From: Gemmatimonadota bacterium
GTDB taxonomy: Bacteria; Gemmatimonadota; Gemmatimonadetes; Longimicrobiales; Gaopeijiaceae
NCBI GenBank assembly: GCA_018678395.1
Contig: JAHHMJ010000407.1
Location: forward strand, 1-15,581
Direction of reading: 5' to 3'
DNA length: 15,581 nucleotides
Both the position numbers and the translations under genes were made by a program. This document shows positions 1 to 7,981 of the stretch, in pieces (position 1 is the stretch's first letter; each line of letters begins with the position of its first letter). Under the pieces are notes generated by a model. It had not been told where the DNA came from. It did not search any database and saw only the letters and a list, made by a program, of their open reading frames with translations.

Positions 1-900
1 CTCGCCGCGGGCACCATCGAGAACGCCCGGCTCCTGCTCGCCACCGCCGACGGTGCGGCCTGGGGCGACTCGGAGTGGCTGGGCCGGGGGCTCATGGAGC
101 ACCCCATCGACCGGTCCATGCACCTGATCACGCGTTCCCCGCTGCTGACTCCCGACCTCGGCGTTTTCGGACCCCATCGATGGGGCTCGAGCCGCGGCGA
201 CGCCGAGGGAGCCGCCGTGTGGCGCATGGCGCGTCTCGGCATCGCCGCGGACGAACTCCGCGCCGAGAGTCTGCCCAACGCCTCGCTGCGCGTCCGTGAG
301 CCGAGGGGACGCGCCGAGGCCGCTGCGCAGGCCGTGCTCGAGGCGCCGACCGCCCGCTCGTGGGGACGCAGGCTCGTGCCTTCCGTCCGCGCGCGCCGGC
401 TCATCGGTGATACCGTTCGGGGCGCCGCCCGGGGGATCCGCCGCTTCCGAGCGACCACGCTGCCGTTGCTGGTCGATCTCGAGCAGTGGCCCCATCCGGA
501 CAATCGCGTGGTCCTCGAGCCTCCGACCGGCCCCGACGTCCTGCCGGAAGCCCGCGTCCGGTGGCGGTGGACGGCCGAGGATGACGCCCGGCGCGAGCTC
601 CTGGTGGACCGCTTCGTCGACGCCGTCCGGGCGTCCGGCTGGGGCCGGGTGACCCGGACGCCACAAGGCCCGGTCGACCCGAATGCACACCATCACGCGG
701 GCACGACCCGGATGCATGCAGACCCGGAGAGCGGCGTCGTCGATCCCGATCTGTGCGTGCACGGCACCGAGAACCTCTACGTGTGCGGGGCTTCGGTCTT
801 CCCGACGTCCGGCGCCCTCAATCCGACCCTCACCGCGCTCGCGCTCACCCTCCGACTCGCCGATCATCTCGAGCCGCAGTCCGGAGGGTCGGCGCCATGA
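1..900 (+). CDS. GMC-family FAD-dependent oxidoreductase, C-terminal part (5' end outside window)
   Basis: The reading frame is open from base 1 and ends at TGA 898-900, giving 299 visible residues. It opens with AAGTIENARLLLA, the conserved GMC segment that lies after the FAD-binding core. Near the end it has HHHAGTTRMHADP and then GALNPTLTALALTLRLADHL, the usual GMC C-terminal region that supplies the active-site His and a downstream Asn/His. The Rossmann GxGxxG segment must lie upstream of the window. Members oxidise alcohols, sugars or polyols with FAD and pass electrons to oxygen, quinones or a cytochrome; the substrate cannot be told from this fragment. Its stop overlaps the next start (ATGA), so it is probably translationally coupled to the two transporter genes downstream. 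Family assignment is firm; specific function is unknown. Confidence 0.86.
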   Translation, partial: LAAGTIENARLLLATADGAAWGDSEWLGRGLMEHPIDRSMHLITRSPLLTPDLGVFGPHRWGSSRGDAEGAAVWRMARLGIAADELRAESLPNASLRVREPRGRAEAAAQAVLEAPTARSWGRRLVPSVRARRLIGDTVRGAARGIRRFRATTLPLLVDLEQWPHPDNRVVLEPPTGPDVLPEARVRWRWTAEDDARRELLVDRFVDAVRASGWGRVTRTPQGPVDPNAHHHAGTTRMHADPESGVVDPDLCVHGTENLYVCGASVFPTSGALNPTLTALALTLRLADHLEPQSGGSAP

Positions 901-1643
901 GCGCACTGATGTCCGACCCCACCCTCGTCGTCCTCGTGTGGGCGTCGCTGGCCGCCTTCGCCGCCGGACTCGGGGTGGTGCCGCGGCTCGTTCGGGGCTC
1001 GCTGTCGCGAGGCGCGCTCGGGTGGGCGAACGCCCTGGCGGCCGGGCTCATGCTCGGGGTGGCCTACCTGCTCCTCACCGACGGGCTGGGTGAGGCCTAC
1101 TGGGCGGGATCCGCGGGCGCCGCGGTAGGGGTCGGTGCGGTGATCCTGATCCGGAGGCTGCTGGGGACGGCCGAACTCGACCTGAACGCGCTCCGCCACG
1201 CGGGTCCGGAATATGGCTACCAGGTGATGCTGGTGAACACGGTGCACGCCGCCTTCGAAGGGGTTGCGATCGGCGCGGCGATGTCCGTGTCGACGCCCTT
1301 CGGCATCTCGACGGCCCTGGCCCTGGCGATCCACAACGTGCCCGAGGGGATGGTGCTGACGGAGATCCTGCATGGACGGGGCGTGCGTACCCTGCACGCC
1401 GCCACCCTCGCCGTCGCGGCCAACCTCAATCAGGTGCTGGTCGCGGTGGTGACCTTCGCGTTGGTGTCGGCCGCACCCGCGGCGCAGCCCTGGGCGCTCG
1501 GCATCGCCGTGGGCTCGCTCCTGCAGCTCGTGCTCGCCGAGCTGCTCCCCGAATCGTACCACCAGGCCGGTCACACCAGCATCGCACTCGTGGCGCTGCT
1601 CGCGATGGGCATGGTGGTCGGCCTCGCCGGAGTCGGTCCATGA
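897..1643 (+). CDS. ZIP-family divalent metal transporter, first of two tandem paralogues
   Basis: This encodes a 248-residue, highly hydrophobic protein with about eight predicted membrane segments, typical of GufA/ZupT-like bacterial ZIP carriers that import Zn(II) or similar divalent metals. Two metal-site helices are visible: H117-A-A-F-E121-G, and H146-N-V-P-E150-G about 29 residues later. A late helix contains AELLPES. There is no His-rich cytoplasmic loop between the early helices, only a short stretch (LGTAELDLNALRHAG). The ATG at 897 is chosen because GGAGGG at 883-888 sits 8 nt upstream and because it overlaps the preceding stop as ATGA; an in-frame ATG at 909 is less well placed. 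It also overlaps the next ZIP gene. Metal specificity and direction of transport are inferred from the family only. Confidence 0.85.
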   Translation: MSALMSDPTLVVLVWASLAAFAAGLGVVPRLVRGSLSRGALGWANALAAGLMLGVAYLLLTDGLGEAYWAGSAGAAVGVGAVILIRRLLGTAELDLNALRHAGPEYGYQVMLVNTVHAAFEGVAIGAAMSVSTPFGISTALALAIHNVPEGMVLTEILHGRGVRTLHAATLAVAANLNQVLVAVVTFALVSAAPAAQPWALGIAVGSLLQLVLAELLPESYHQAGHTSIALVALLAMGMVVGLAGVGP

Positions 1644-2407
1644 GTGACTTCGTGAGCACCCTGGCCGGCCTGCCCAGCGTCGCGCTCGTCTTCGTCTACG
1701 CGCTGATCACCGCGCTGGCGACGGGACTGGGTGCGATCCCGTTCCTGTTCGTGCGCACGTTGTCCGATCGCTTCATCGCGTATGCCAACGCGATCGCGGC
1801 GGGCCTCATGGTGGGTGCCAGCTTCGGGCTCGTGGGCGAGGGCACGGCGTACGGGCGACTGGAGACGCTCGGCGGTGCCTTCCTGGGGGTCCTCTTCATC
1901 CTGGCGACCCAACGGATGCTGGGCGAGCAGGACGAGGAGGCGCTGGTCTTCGGCGCGGCGACCGGCGAGGGGGCCCGGCGCATGCTCCTCATGATGATCG
2001 TCATGACGGTGCACTCGTTCTCGGAGGGCGTCGCGGTCGGTGTCTCGTTCGGTGGGGGGGTCACCCTGGCGACGCTGATCACCGTCGCCATCGCCATCCA
2101 CAACATCCCGGAGGGGGTCGCGATCACCGCCGTGCTGCGTCCCCAGGGGGTGAGCGTCGCGAAGTGTGCGGGGTGGAGCGTCGTGTCGTCGCTTCCCCAG
2201 CCGCTCATGGCGGTGCCGGCGTTCCTCTTCGTCGAGGCCTTCCGACCCGCGCTGCCCTGGGGTCTCGGGTTCGCCGCCGGGGCCATGCTCTTCATGGTCC
2301 TCGTCGAGCTCCTCCCCGAGGCGTTCAACCAGGGCCGGCGGACGCAGGTCGCGACGCTGACCACCGCTTCGATCATCGCGATGGTGCTGTTCCAGCGGCT
2401 GCTGTAG
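1640..2407 (+). CDS. ZIP-family divalent metal transporter, second of two tandem paralogues
   Basis: This is a 255-residue multi-span membrane protein of the same family as its upstream neighbour. Metal-ligand helices are H125-S-F-S-E129-G and H154-N-I-P-E158-G, and the late helix reads VELLPEAFNQ, matching AELLPESYHQ in the first copy. The start ATG 1640 overlaps the previous TGA as ATGA, with GGAG at 1629-1632 about 7 nt upstream. The two copies keep the same motif order but have diverged widely in between, so this is an old duplication rather than a recent one. ZIP proteins can work as dimers, so a heterodimer of the two products is possible but is only inference. The gene ends with TAG at 2405-2407. 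Confidence 0.87.
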   Translation: MSDFVSTLAGLPSVALVFVYALITALATGLGAIPFLFVRTLSDRFIAYANAIAAGLMVGASFGLVGEGTAYGRLETLGGAFLGVLFILATQRMLGEQDEEALVFGAATGEGARRMLLMMIVMTVHSFSEGVAVGVSFGGGVTLATLITVAIAIHNIPEGVAITAVLRPQGVSVAKCAGWSVVSSLPQPLMAVPAFLFVEAFRPALPWGLGFAAGAMLFMVLVELLPEAFNQGRRTQVATLTTASIIAMVLFQRLL

Positions 2408-2496
2408 GCTCGGGCCCGACCAACACTCGAGAGCGCGCTCGTGTCGTAACCGACAGGGACCCCGACCCTCCTCTCCCCCACCCCGATCCCGACCCG

Positions 2497-4818
2497 GTGC
2501 CGATCTCCTACGACGCGCGCGACCTCGACCACGACACCCGTACCGCACTCCCGAAAGCTGCGGTGCCCGCCCTGAGCCTCCTCGCCGCGCTGGCGGTCGC
2601 CGCCTCCGCCGCCGCCCAGACGCCACCCCCCTCGGCCACGGCACTCCGCGCCGACGCTCCCCCGATCATCGACGGGCGGCTGGACGACGCGATCTGGACC
2701 GAGGCCCCGGTCCTGGACGGTTTCGTCCAGCGTGAGCCGATCGAGGGACGACCCGCTTCGGAGCGCACCGAAGTCCGCATGGCGTACGACGACGAGGCCC
2801 TCTACATCGCGGCCTGGCTGTTCGATCGGCGGTCGGACGCCCTGGTGCTGGGCCAGACCCTGCGGGACGCATCGCTCAACGACGCCGACGCCTTCGTGGT
2901 GGTCCTGGACACCTACCGCGACCGTCAGAACGGCTTCGTCTTCGGGACGACGCCCGCGGGCATCGAATACGACGGACAGGTGGCGAACGAGGGCCAGGGG
3001 GGCGGAGGCGGAGGCATGCGCCGACAGCAGGGCGGGTCCGCAGCCGGCTTCAATCTCAACTGGGACGGCTCCTGGCAGGTCGCGACCGCGACGGACGGCG
3101 ACGGCTGGTACGCCGAGATGCGCATCCCCTTCGCGACGCTGCGCTACGGCCAGGGCGGCGCCCAGAGCTGGGGCGTGAACTTCGAGCGGCGCATCCGGCG
3201 CAACAACGAGCAGTCGGTCTGGGCCCCGATCCCGCGGCAGTTCAACCTGTACCGGGTGTCGCTGGCGGGGTCGGTCGATCTCGAGGCGCCCGCGAAGCGT
3301 CAGATCACGCTGAGCCCGTACGTCCTGGGCGACGCGCTCAAGGATTACACCGTGCCGGACCCGGAGGCGGACTTCGGATACCAGGTCGGCGGCGACGCCA
3401 AGATCGGGCTCAACCAGAGCCTGACGCTGGACCTCACGGCCAACACCGACTTCGCGCAGGTCGAAGTCGACGATCAGCAGGTGAACCTGACCCGCTTCTC
3501 GCTCTTCTTCCCGGAGAAGCGCGCCTTCTTCCTGGAGAACGCCGGGACCTTCGCCGTGGGTTCGGGCCGCTCGGCCGAACTGTTCTTCAGCCGACGCATC
3601 GGCCTCGCGGGGGGCCAGGAGGTACCGATCCGGGCGGGGGCCCGACTGACCGGGCGACTCGGGGACCTCCAGGTCGGAATGCTGAACATCCAGACGGGCT
3701 CGGCCTCGGCGCTGGACACCGAGACGGGACTTCAGGAGTCCATCGCGCCGCCGAACAACTTCTCGGTGCTGCGCGCCTTCAAGGAACTCGGCAACCGAAC
3801 CCGGCTCGGCGGGATCTTCGTCTCGCGCATCGATACCGACGACACCGCCGACCGCAACCTCACCTTCGGGCTGGACGGACGGCTCGGGGTCGGTGAGGCC
3901 CTGACCTTCGACGGCTGGTTCGGCGCCACGCGGACGCCGGAAGAGGCGCGCTCGCCGGCCGATGGGCTCAACAACGGGGAGTACGGCTACTCGCTCGGCG
4001 GGCAGTACGTGACGCGCGACTGGCAGGTCTCGGCGAGCTACCGCGAGATCGGCGAAGCCTTCAACCCCGAGGTCGGGTTCCTCAACCGCCGCGACTACCG
4101 CACGGTCAACACACGGGTCCTGCGACACGTCCGGACGCCCGGCACGACGTGGTTCCGCGAGTTCCGGCCGCACATCTCGTGGACGCAGTTCTGGTCGCTC
4201 GACGGGTTCAACGAGTCGTACGTGGTGCACGTCGACAACCACTTCGCCTTCGAGAACGGCGCCTTCTTCCAGTTGCCGGGCTTCAACTTCATCGGCGAAG
4301 GACTCGAGGAGCCCTTCGAGATCCGACCCGGCATCGTCATCCCACCCGGCCAGTACGACAACGTGGAGTGGGAATTCCGGGCCAACACGAACCGGAGCGC
4401 GCCGCTGTCGTTCTCCGGAGGCTGGGGGCTGGGCGGCTTCTACTCCGGCACGCGGTTTTCACCGAACGTCACGATGGACTACCGCTACGGCGACACCTTC
4501 GCGACCAGCCTGCGCGTGAACTACTTCGACGTGCGACTCGACGAGGGGGACTTCACCACGGCCGTGGTCGGGATCGCCGGGTCGTACTCGTTCACGCCGC
4601 GGCTCTACCTCCAGGCGAACTTCCAGTACAACGACGACACCGAGAACCTCGGCACCAACCTGCGGCTGGGATGGCTGGACACCGCCGGGACGGGGCTCTT
4701 CATCGTGTACAACGACACGGAGCATCTCGGCCGCTTCGCGCGCACGGGGATCCCGGCCGGACCCCGCCAGCGGCAGTTCGTCATCAAGTACACGAAGCTC
4801 TTCGAGTTCACGCGCTAG
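2497..4818 (+). CDS. DUF5916 outer-membrane protein with N-terminal CBM9-like domain
   Basis: From the proposed GTG start this is 773 residues. A hydrophobic stretch ending AVAASAAAQTPP gives a signal peptide (about residues 23-43). A CBM9-like beta-sandwich follows, with IIDGRLDDAIW near residue 57 and WYAEMRIPFATLRY further on. Next come DUF5916 hallmarks: NFERRIRRNNEQ, ANTDFAQVEVDDQQVNLTRF and FFPEKRAFFLENAGTF (around residue 335). The last 400 or so residues are alternating, aromatic-rich strands with short turns, as in an outer-membrane beta-barrel, ending KLFEFTR. The family is common in Gemmatimonadota and Bacteroidota and often sits beside peptidases or transporters; its biochemical role is not established. 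The start is uncertain: no in-frame ATG lies between the ZIP stop and residue 95, and no clear Shine-Dalgarno is seen. GTG 2497 is a best guess, with GTG 2563 an alternative that lacks a charged n-region. Confidence 0.83.
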   Translation: MPISYDARDLDHDTRTALPKAAVPALSLLAALAVAASAAAQTPPPSATALRADAPPIIDGRLDDAIWTEAPVLDGFVQREPIEGRPASERTEVRMAYDDEALYIAAWLFDRRSDALVLGQTLRDASLNDADAFVVVLDTYRDRQNGFVFGTTPAGIEYDGQVANEGQGGGGGGMRRQQGGSAAGFNLNWDGSWQVATATDGDGWYAEMRIPFATLRYGQGGAQSWGVNFERRIRRNNEQSVWAPIPRQFNLYRVSLAGSVDLEAPAKRQITLSPYVLGDALKDYTVPDPEADFGYQVGGDAKIGLNQSLTLDLTANTDFAQVEVDDQQVNLTRFSLFFPEKRAFFLENAGTFAVGSGRSAELFFSRRIGLAGGQEVPIRAGARLTGRLGDLQVGMLNIQTGSASALDTETGLQESIAPPNNFSVLRAFKELGNRTRLGGIFVSRIDTDDTADRNLTFGLDGRLGVGEALTFDGWFGATRTPEEARSPADGLNNGEYGYSLGGQYVTRDWQVSASYREIGEAFNPEVGFLNRRDYRTVNTRVLRHVRTPGTTWFREFRPHISWTQFWSLDGFNESYVVHVDNHFAFENGAFFQLPGFNFIGEGLEEPFEIRPGIVIPPGQYDNVEWEFRANTNRSAPLSFSGGWGLGGFYSGTRFSPNVTMDYRYGDTFATSLRVNYFDVRLDEGDFTTAVVGIAGSYSFTPRLYLQANFQYNDDTENLGTNLRLGWLDTAGTGLFIVYNDTEHLGRFARTGIPAGPRQRQFVIKYTKLFEFTR

Positions 4819-4948
4819 GAGCGCGCTCACCGCGGCGCGCGCCCCACGCGACCCTGGACCCCGCGGGGCGGATGTCGGGGACCCTGTCGGACCGCTGGCA
4901 TCGTTCGGAACCCGGGGCGCTGCGATCGGGTACTGGTCATGACGGTAT

Positions 4949-4979
4949 TTGAATCTTGAATTTTCTTCACGGATATACA
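4949..4979 (+). promoter_or_regulatory. AT-rich promoter-like island before the alkene reductase
   Basis: The 164-nt gap between the DUF5916 stop and the alkene reductase is GC-rich except for one AT-rich patch. It holds two TTGAAT copies (4949-4954 and 4956-4961) and GATATACA at 4972-4979. TTGAAT at 4949 with GATATA at 4972 gives a 17-nt spacer. The -10-like element lies so close to ATG 4983 that any transcript would be nearly leaderless. This is a consensus match by eye, with no experimental support. Confidence 0.35.
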
Positions 4980-4982
4980 GCC

Positions 4983-6089
4983 ATGTCTGCGACCGCGACC
5001 CTCACCCCGCGTGCGGAGGTGGAAGCGCTCTTCCGCCCCGCGACCTTCGGCCCCCGTTCCCTGGACCACCGCATCGTCATGGCGCCGATGACGCGGAGTC
5101 GGGCCGGCGAGGGGAACGTCGTCACCGGTCTCACCCGCGAGTACTACCGCCAGCGGGCCTCGGCGGCGTTGATCGTCACCGAAGCCACGCAGGTTTCGCC
5201 GCAGGGTGTCGGCTACCCGAACACCCCCGGCATCCACACCGAGGCGCAGGTGCAGGCGTGGCGGGCGGTCGTCGATGCCGTCCATGCCGAGGGCGGCACG
5301 ATCGTGCTCCAGCTCTGGCACGTGGGGCGCATCTCGCACTCGATGTATCACGGCGGCGAGCTGCCCGTGGCTCCGTCCGCGATCGCCGCCGAGGGTGAGG
5401 TCTTCACGGCCGACGGCATGAAGTCGTTCGAGACGCCCCGGGCGCTCGAGACCGCCGAGGTGCGCGAGGTGGTCGAGCAGTTCCGGCACGGTGCGAAGCT
5501 CGCGCTCGATGCCGGTTTCGACGGCGTCGAGATCCACGCGGCCAACGGGTACCTGATCGACCAGTTCCTCCGCGACGGTGCCAACCAGCGCAACGATCGC
5601 TACGGCGGCTCCATCGAGAACCGGATGCGGTTCCCGCTCGAGGTCGTGGACGCGGTCGTGAGCGTCTGGGGTGCGGATCGCGTGGGAATCCGGGTGTCGC
5701 CGCTGGGTGGATTCAACTCCATGGAGGACTCCGATCCGGAGGCCCTCTTCACGGCGTTCGCTACGGCCCTCGGGAAGCGCGAGCTCGGCTACCTGCACAT
5801 CATCTCCGACAACGCCTTCGCGGACGATCCGCGCTCCTTCGATCCGCTCTGGCTGGGTTCGGCCTTCGGCGGGACGGTGATCGCAGCCGGCGGGTACGAC
5901 GCCCGGTCGGGCGCCGACGAGATCGCAGCGGGTCGCGCCGACCTCGTGGCGTTCGGGAGGGATTTCATCGCCAACCCCGATCTGCCTGCCCGCTTCGCGC
6001 ACGGCGCGGAGCTCGCCCAGCCGAACGCCTCGACGTTCTACGGCGGTGGGGCCGAGGGGTACACGGACTACCCGGGGCTGGAGGACTGA
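4983..6089 (+). CDS. Old Yellow Enzyme-family alkene reductase (NADH:flavin oxidoreductase)
   Basis: This 368-residue protein is a full-length FMN TIM-barrel ene-reductase of the classical NemA / pentaerythritol-tetranitrate-reductase type. Visible marks are MAPMTRSRA with T37 at the flavin-tuning position, QLWHVGRISH with W112, and the substrate-binding set H185-A-A-N188-G-Y190, where His/Asn hold the carbonyl or nitro group and Tyr is the usual proton donor. RYGGSIENRMRFPLEV and GIRVSP follow, and the C-terminus has the phosphate-site segment VAFGRDFIANPDLP. Members reduce activated C=C bonds, nitrate esters or quinones with NAD(P)H, often in electrophile detoxification. ATG 4983 (MSATATL) is chosen over TTG 4956, which would add nine residues and run through the promoter-like patch. 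The gene appears monocistronic and is followed by a strong hairpin. Confidence 0.92.
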   Translation: MSATATLTPRAEVEALFRPATFGPRSLDHRIVMAPMTRSRAGEGNVVTGLTREYYRQRASAALIVTEATQVSPQGVGYPNTPGIHTEAQVQAWRAVVDAVHAEGGTIVLQLWHVGRISHSMYHGGELPVAPSAIAAEGEVFTADGMKSFETPRALETAEVREVVEQFRHGAKLALDAGFDGVEIHAANGYLIDQFLRDGANQRNDRYGGSIENRMRFPLEVVDAVVSVWGADRVGIRVSPLGGFNSMEDSDPEALFTAFATALGKRELGYLHIISDNAFADDPRSFDPLWLGSAFGGTVIAAGGYDARSGADEIAAGRADLVAFGRDFIANPDLPARFAHGAELAQPNASTFYGGGAEGYTDYPGLED

Positions 6090-6117
6090 CCCGCCGCGCG
6101 CGCCGGTGTGCGACGGA

Positions 6118-6158
6118 GCGTGGCGGGCGGAGGCCTCTGCGGCTTCAGCCCGCCACGC
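6118..6158. terminator. Long hairpin between convergent genes (likely bidirectional terminator)
   Basis: An 11-bp outer stem pairs GCGTGGCGGGC (6118-6128) with GCCCGCCACGC (6148-6158). After a single G/A mismatch (6129/6147), a 6-bp inner stem follows: GAGGCC at 6130-6135 with GGCTTC at 6141-6146, one pair being G-U in the + transcript. The loop is only 5 nt (TCTGC). It lies 28 nt after the alkene-reductase stop and overlaps the last four codons of the convergent ABC exporter. There is no T-run on either side, so it may be a U-less terminator or a 3'-end stabiliser. Confidence 0.6.
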
Positions 6159-7908
6159 CCAGCTCGCCCGAGTACTGCATCTCCCACAGCGTCGCATAGC
6201 GGCCGCCGTGTTCGAGCAGTTCGGCGTGGGTGCCCGACTCCACGCGTCGTCCGTTCTCGAGGACGTGGATCACGTCGGCCGCCTCGATGGTCGAGAGTCG
6301 GTGGGCGATGATCAGGCTGGTCAGCCCGCTGGCATGTGAGAAGAGCCCACCGAGGGCGTCCTGAATGATGGCCTCGGATTCCGAGTCCAGCGCGCTGGTC
6401 GCCTCGTCGAGCACGAGAATGCGCGCGTCCTTCAGGATCGCGCGTGCGATCGCGATGCGCTGCTTCTGTCCCCCGGACAGCTTGACCCCCCGCTCGCCCA
6501 ACGGCGTGTCGTAGCCCTGCGGCAGCGCGGCGATGAACTCCTCGGCGTTCGCCAGGCGTGCCGCCTCCTCGATGCGGGCACGAGAGGAGGTCGGGTCCGC
6601 ATACCCGATGTTCTCTGCGACCGACCCGGAAAAGAGGGTCGGTTCCTGCGGGACGACGGCGATCGCGTGCCGCAGCGCGGAAAGCCTGAAGTCCCGCAGA
6701 TCGACGCCGCCCAGGGTCACCCGCCCCGCGTCTGGATCGTGGAAGCGCCCCATCAGCCGCGTCACGGTGGTCTTGCCCGACCCGGACGATCCGACCAACG
6801 CCGCGGTGCGACCTCTCTCGATGCACAGATCGAGACCATCGAGCGCGGGGCGCTCGGTCCCCGGATAGGCGAAGCGAACGGACTCGAACACGAGGTCGCC
6901 CTCGGGGACCGACTCCCGATCGCCCTCCGACTCGGGGACGGCGTCGAGCAGTTCTGCGACCCGATCCAGCGCCGCCATCCCCGCCTGAAGCTGGTTGTTG
7001 AAGAACATGACCGAGATCACGGGACGCTGCAGCTGGCGCTGGTAGAGCAGGAACGCGGTGAGTTCACCCACGGTCAGGGTCCCCTGCACCGCCATCCAGC
7101 CACCGACGATCAGCAGCGCACCGATTCCCCAGTTCGACGCCAGCGTGACGAGGCCCTCCATGAAGCCGACGTCCTTGCGGCGGTCGAGGTTCTTGGCGAC
7201 GTAGGCGTCGTTCTCCTTGCGGAAGCGAGCCTCCTCCTGGCCCTCGGCCACGAACGACTTCACGACCTGGATGTTGCCAACGGCCTCGGTCGAGACGGCG
7301 TTCATCTCGCCGACGCGCTCACGGATCACCTTGGCCGCGCGCCGCAGCGGGTCCTGGTAGTAGCGCGTGACCCCGGCGATCAACGGCATCACCACGAGGT
7401 TCACCAGGGCCAGCCGCCAGTTCATCGCGACGAGGATCGCCGCGATCACGATGATCGAGAAGAGCTGCCCGGCCAGGCGGGTCGCGCCGGCCTGGATCAT
7501 GCCCTCGAGCGCATTCACGTCGTTGACCACTCGCGACGTCAGCGAGCCCGAGCGCTCCTCGGCGAAGTGGGGCACGGGCAGGTGCAGCAAGCGCCGCCAC
7601 GCCTGCATGCGTACGTCGCTCACCACCGACTGGGTGAACGCGAAGCTCTGGTACATCCCCGCGTATTGCAGCAGCGCCTGCACGACGTAGAACGCCGCGA
7701 AGACGGCACCGAAGACCACGAAGTCCCGCACCTGGCCCGAGGGAATGACCACGTCGAGGGCGTAGCGCACGAACTGGGGCGAGGCCGCAGACAGCGCCGC
7801 CGTCGCGGAGATCAGCAGCGAAAGGCCACCGATGCGCCACCGGTAGGGGCGCAGGAGTCCCCAGAGACGAGAGAGGGCCGTGGGGGGAGGCTGGGGCGAA
7901 TCGGTCAC
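6145..7908 (-). CDS. ABC exporter, fused permease and ATPase (MsbA/BmrA-like half-transporter)
   Basis: From GTG 7908 this is 587 residues, the normal size for a homodimeric type-IV exporter. The N-terminal half is a six-helix ABC transmembrane domain, starting near LSRLWGLLRPYRWRIGG and containing HFAEERSGSLTSRVVNDVNA, the usual coupling-helix region. The ATPase half is complete: Walker A GSSGSGKTT (catalytic Lys about residue 379), Q-loop VPQEPTLFSG, signature LSGGQKQR, Walker B ILVLDEATSALD and H-loop IIAHRLSTIE. It should export a lipid, drug or peptide across the inner membrane; substrate unknown. An ATG at 8025 would give 39 extra Gly/Pro-rich residues and overlap the ADOP stop, so GTG 7908 is preferred although its Shine-Dalgarno (GGTGGA) is weak and close. 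It sits 73 nt after the ADOP gene. That gap holds a small hairpin, CGGGG/CCCCG, at 7930-7946. Confidence 0.9.
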   Translation of the reverse strand: MTDSPQPPPTALSRLWGLLRPYRWRIGGLSLLISATAALSAASPQFVRYALDVVIPSGQVRDFVVFGAVFAAFYVVQALLQYAGMYQSFAFTQSVVSDVRMQAWRRLLHLPVPHFAEERSGSLTSRVVNDVNALEGMIQAGATRLAGQLFSIIVIAAILVAMNWRLALVNLVVMPLIAGVTRYYQDPLRRAAKVIRERVGEMNAVSTEAVGNIQVVKSFVAEGQEEARFRKENDAYVAKNLDRRKDVGFMEGLVTLASNWGIGALLIVGGWMAVQGTLTVGELTAFLLYQRQLQRPVISVMFFNNQLQAGMAALDRVAELLDAVPESEGDRESVPEGDLVFESVRFAYPGTERPALDGLDLCIERGRTAALVGSSGSGKTTVTRLMGRFHDPDAGRVTLGGVDLRDFRLSALRHAIAVVPQEPTLFSGSVAENIGYADPTSSRARIEEAARLANAEEFIAALPQGYDTPLGERGVKLSGGQKQRIAIARAILKDARILVLDEATSALDSESEAIIQDALGGLFSHASGLTSLIIAHRLSTIEAADVIHVLENGRRVESGTHAELLEHGGRYATLWEMQYSGELGVAG

Positions 7909-7981
7909 GAATCCACCGAACCCGGGAGGCGGGGAAACGATCCCCGGACCCCCCGGCGTCGGCAGAAGCCACCCGCGACCC

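Noticed and set aside
1696..4242. An 848-codon open frame on the - strand opposite the second ZIP and DUF5916 genes
   Set aside because: It is antisense to two genes with clear family motifs, its translation is low-complexity (Arg/Pro/Glu/Asp-rich) with no recognisable domain, and long antisense frames are expected in DNA this GC-rich.
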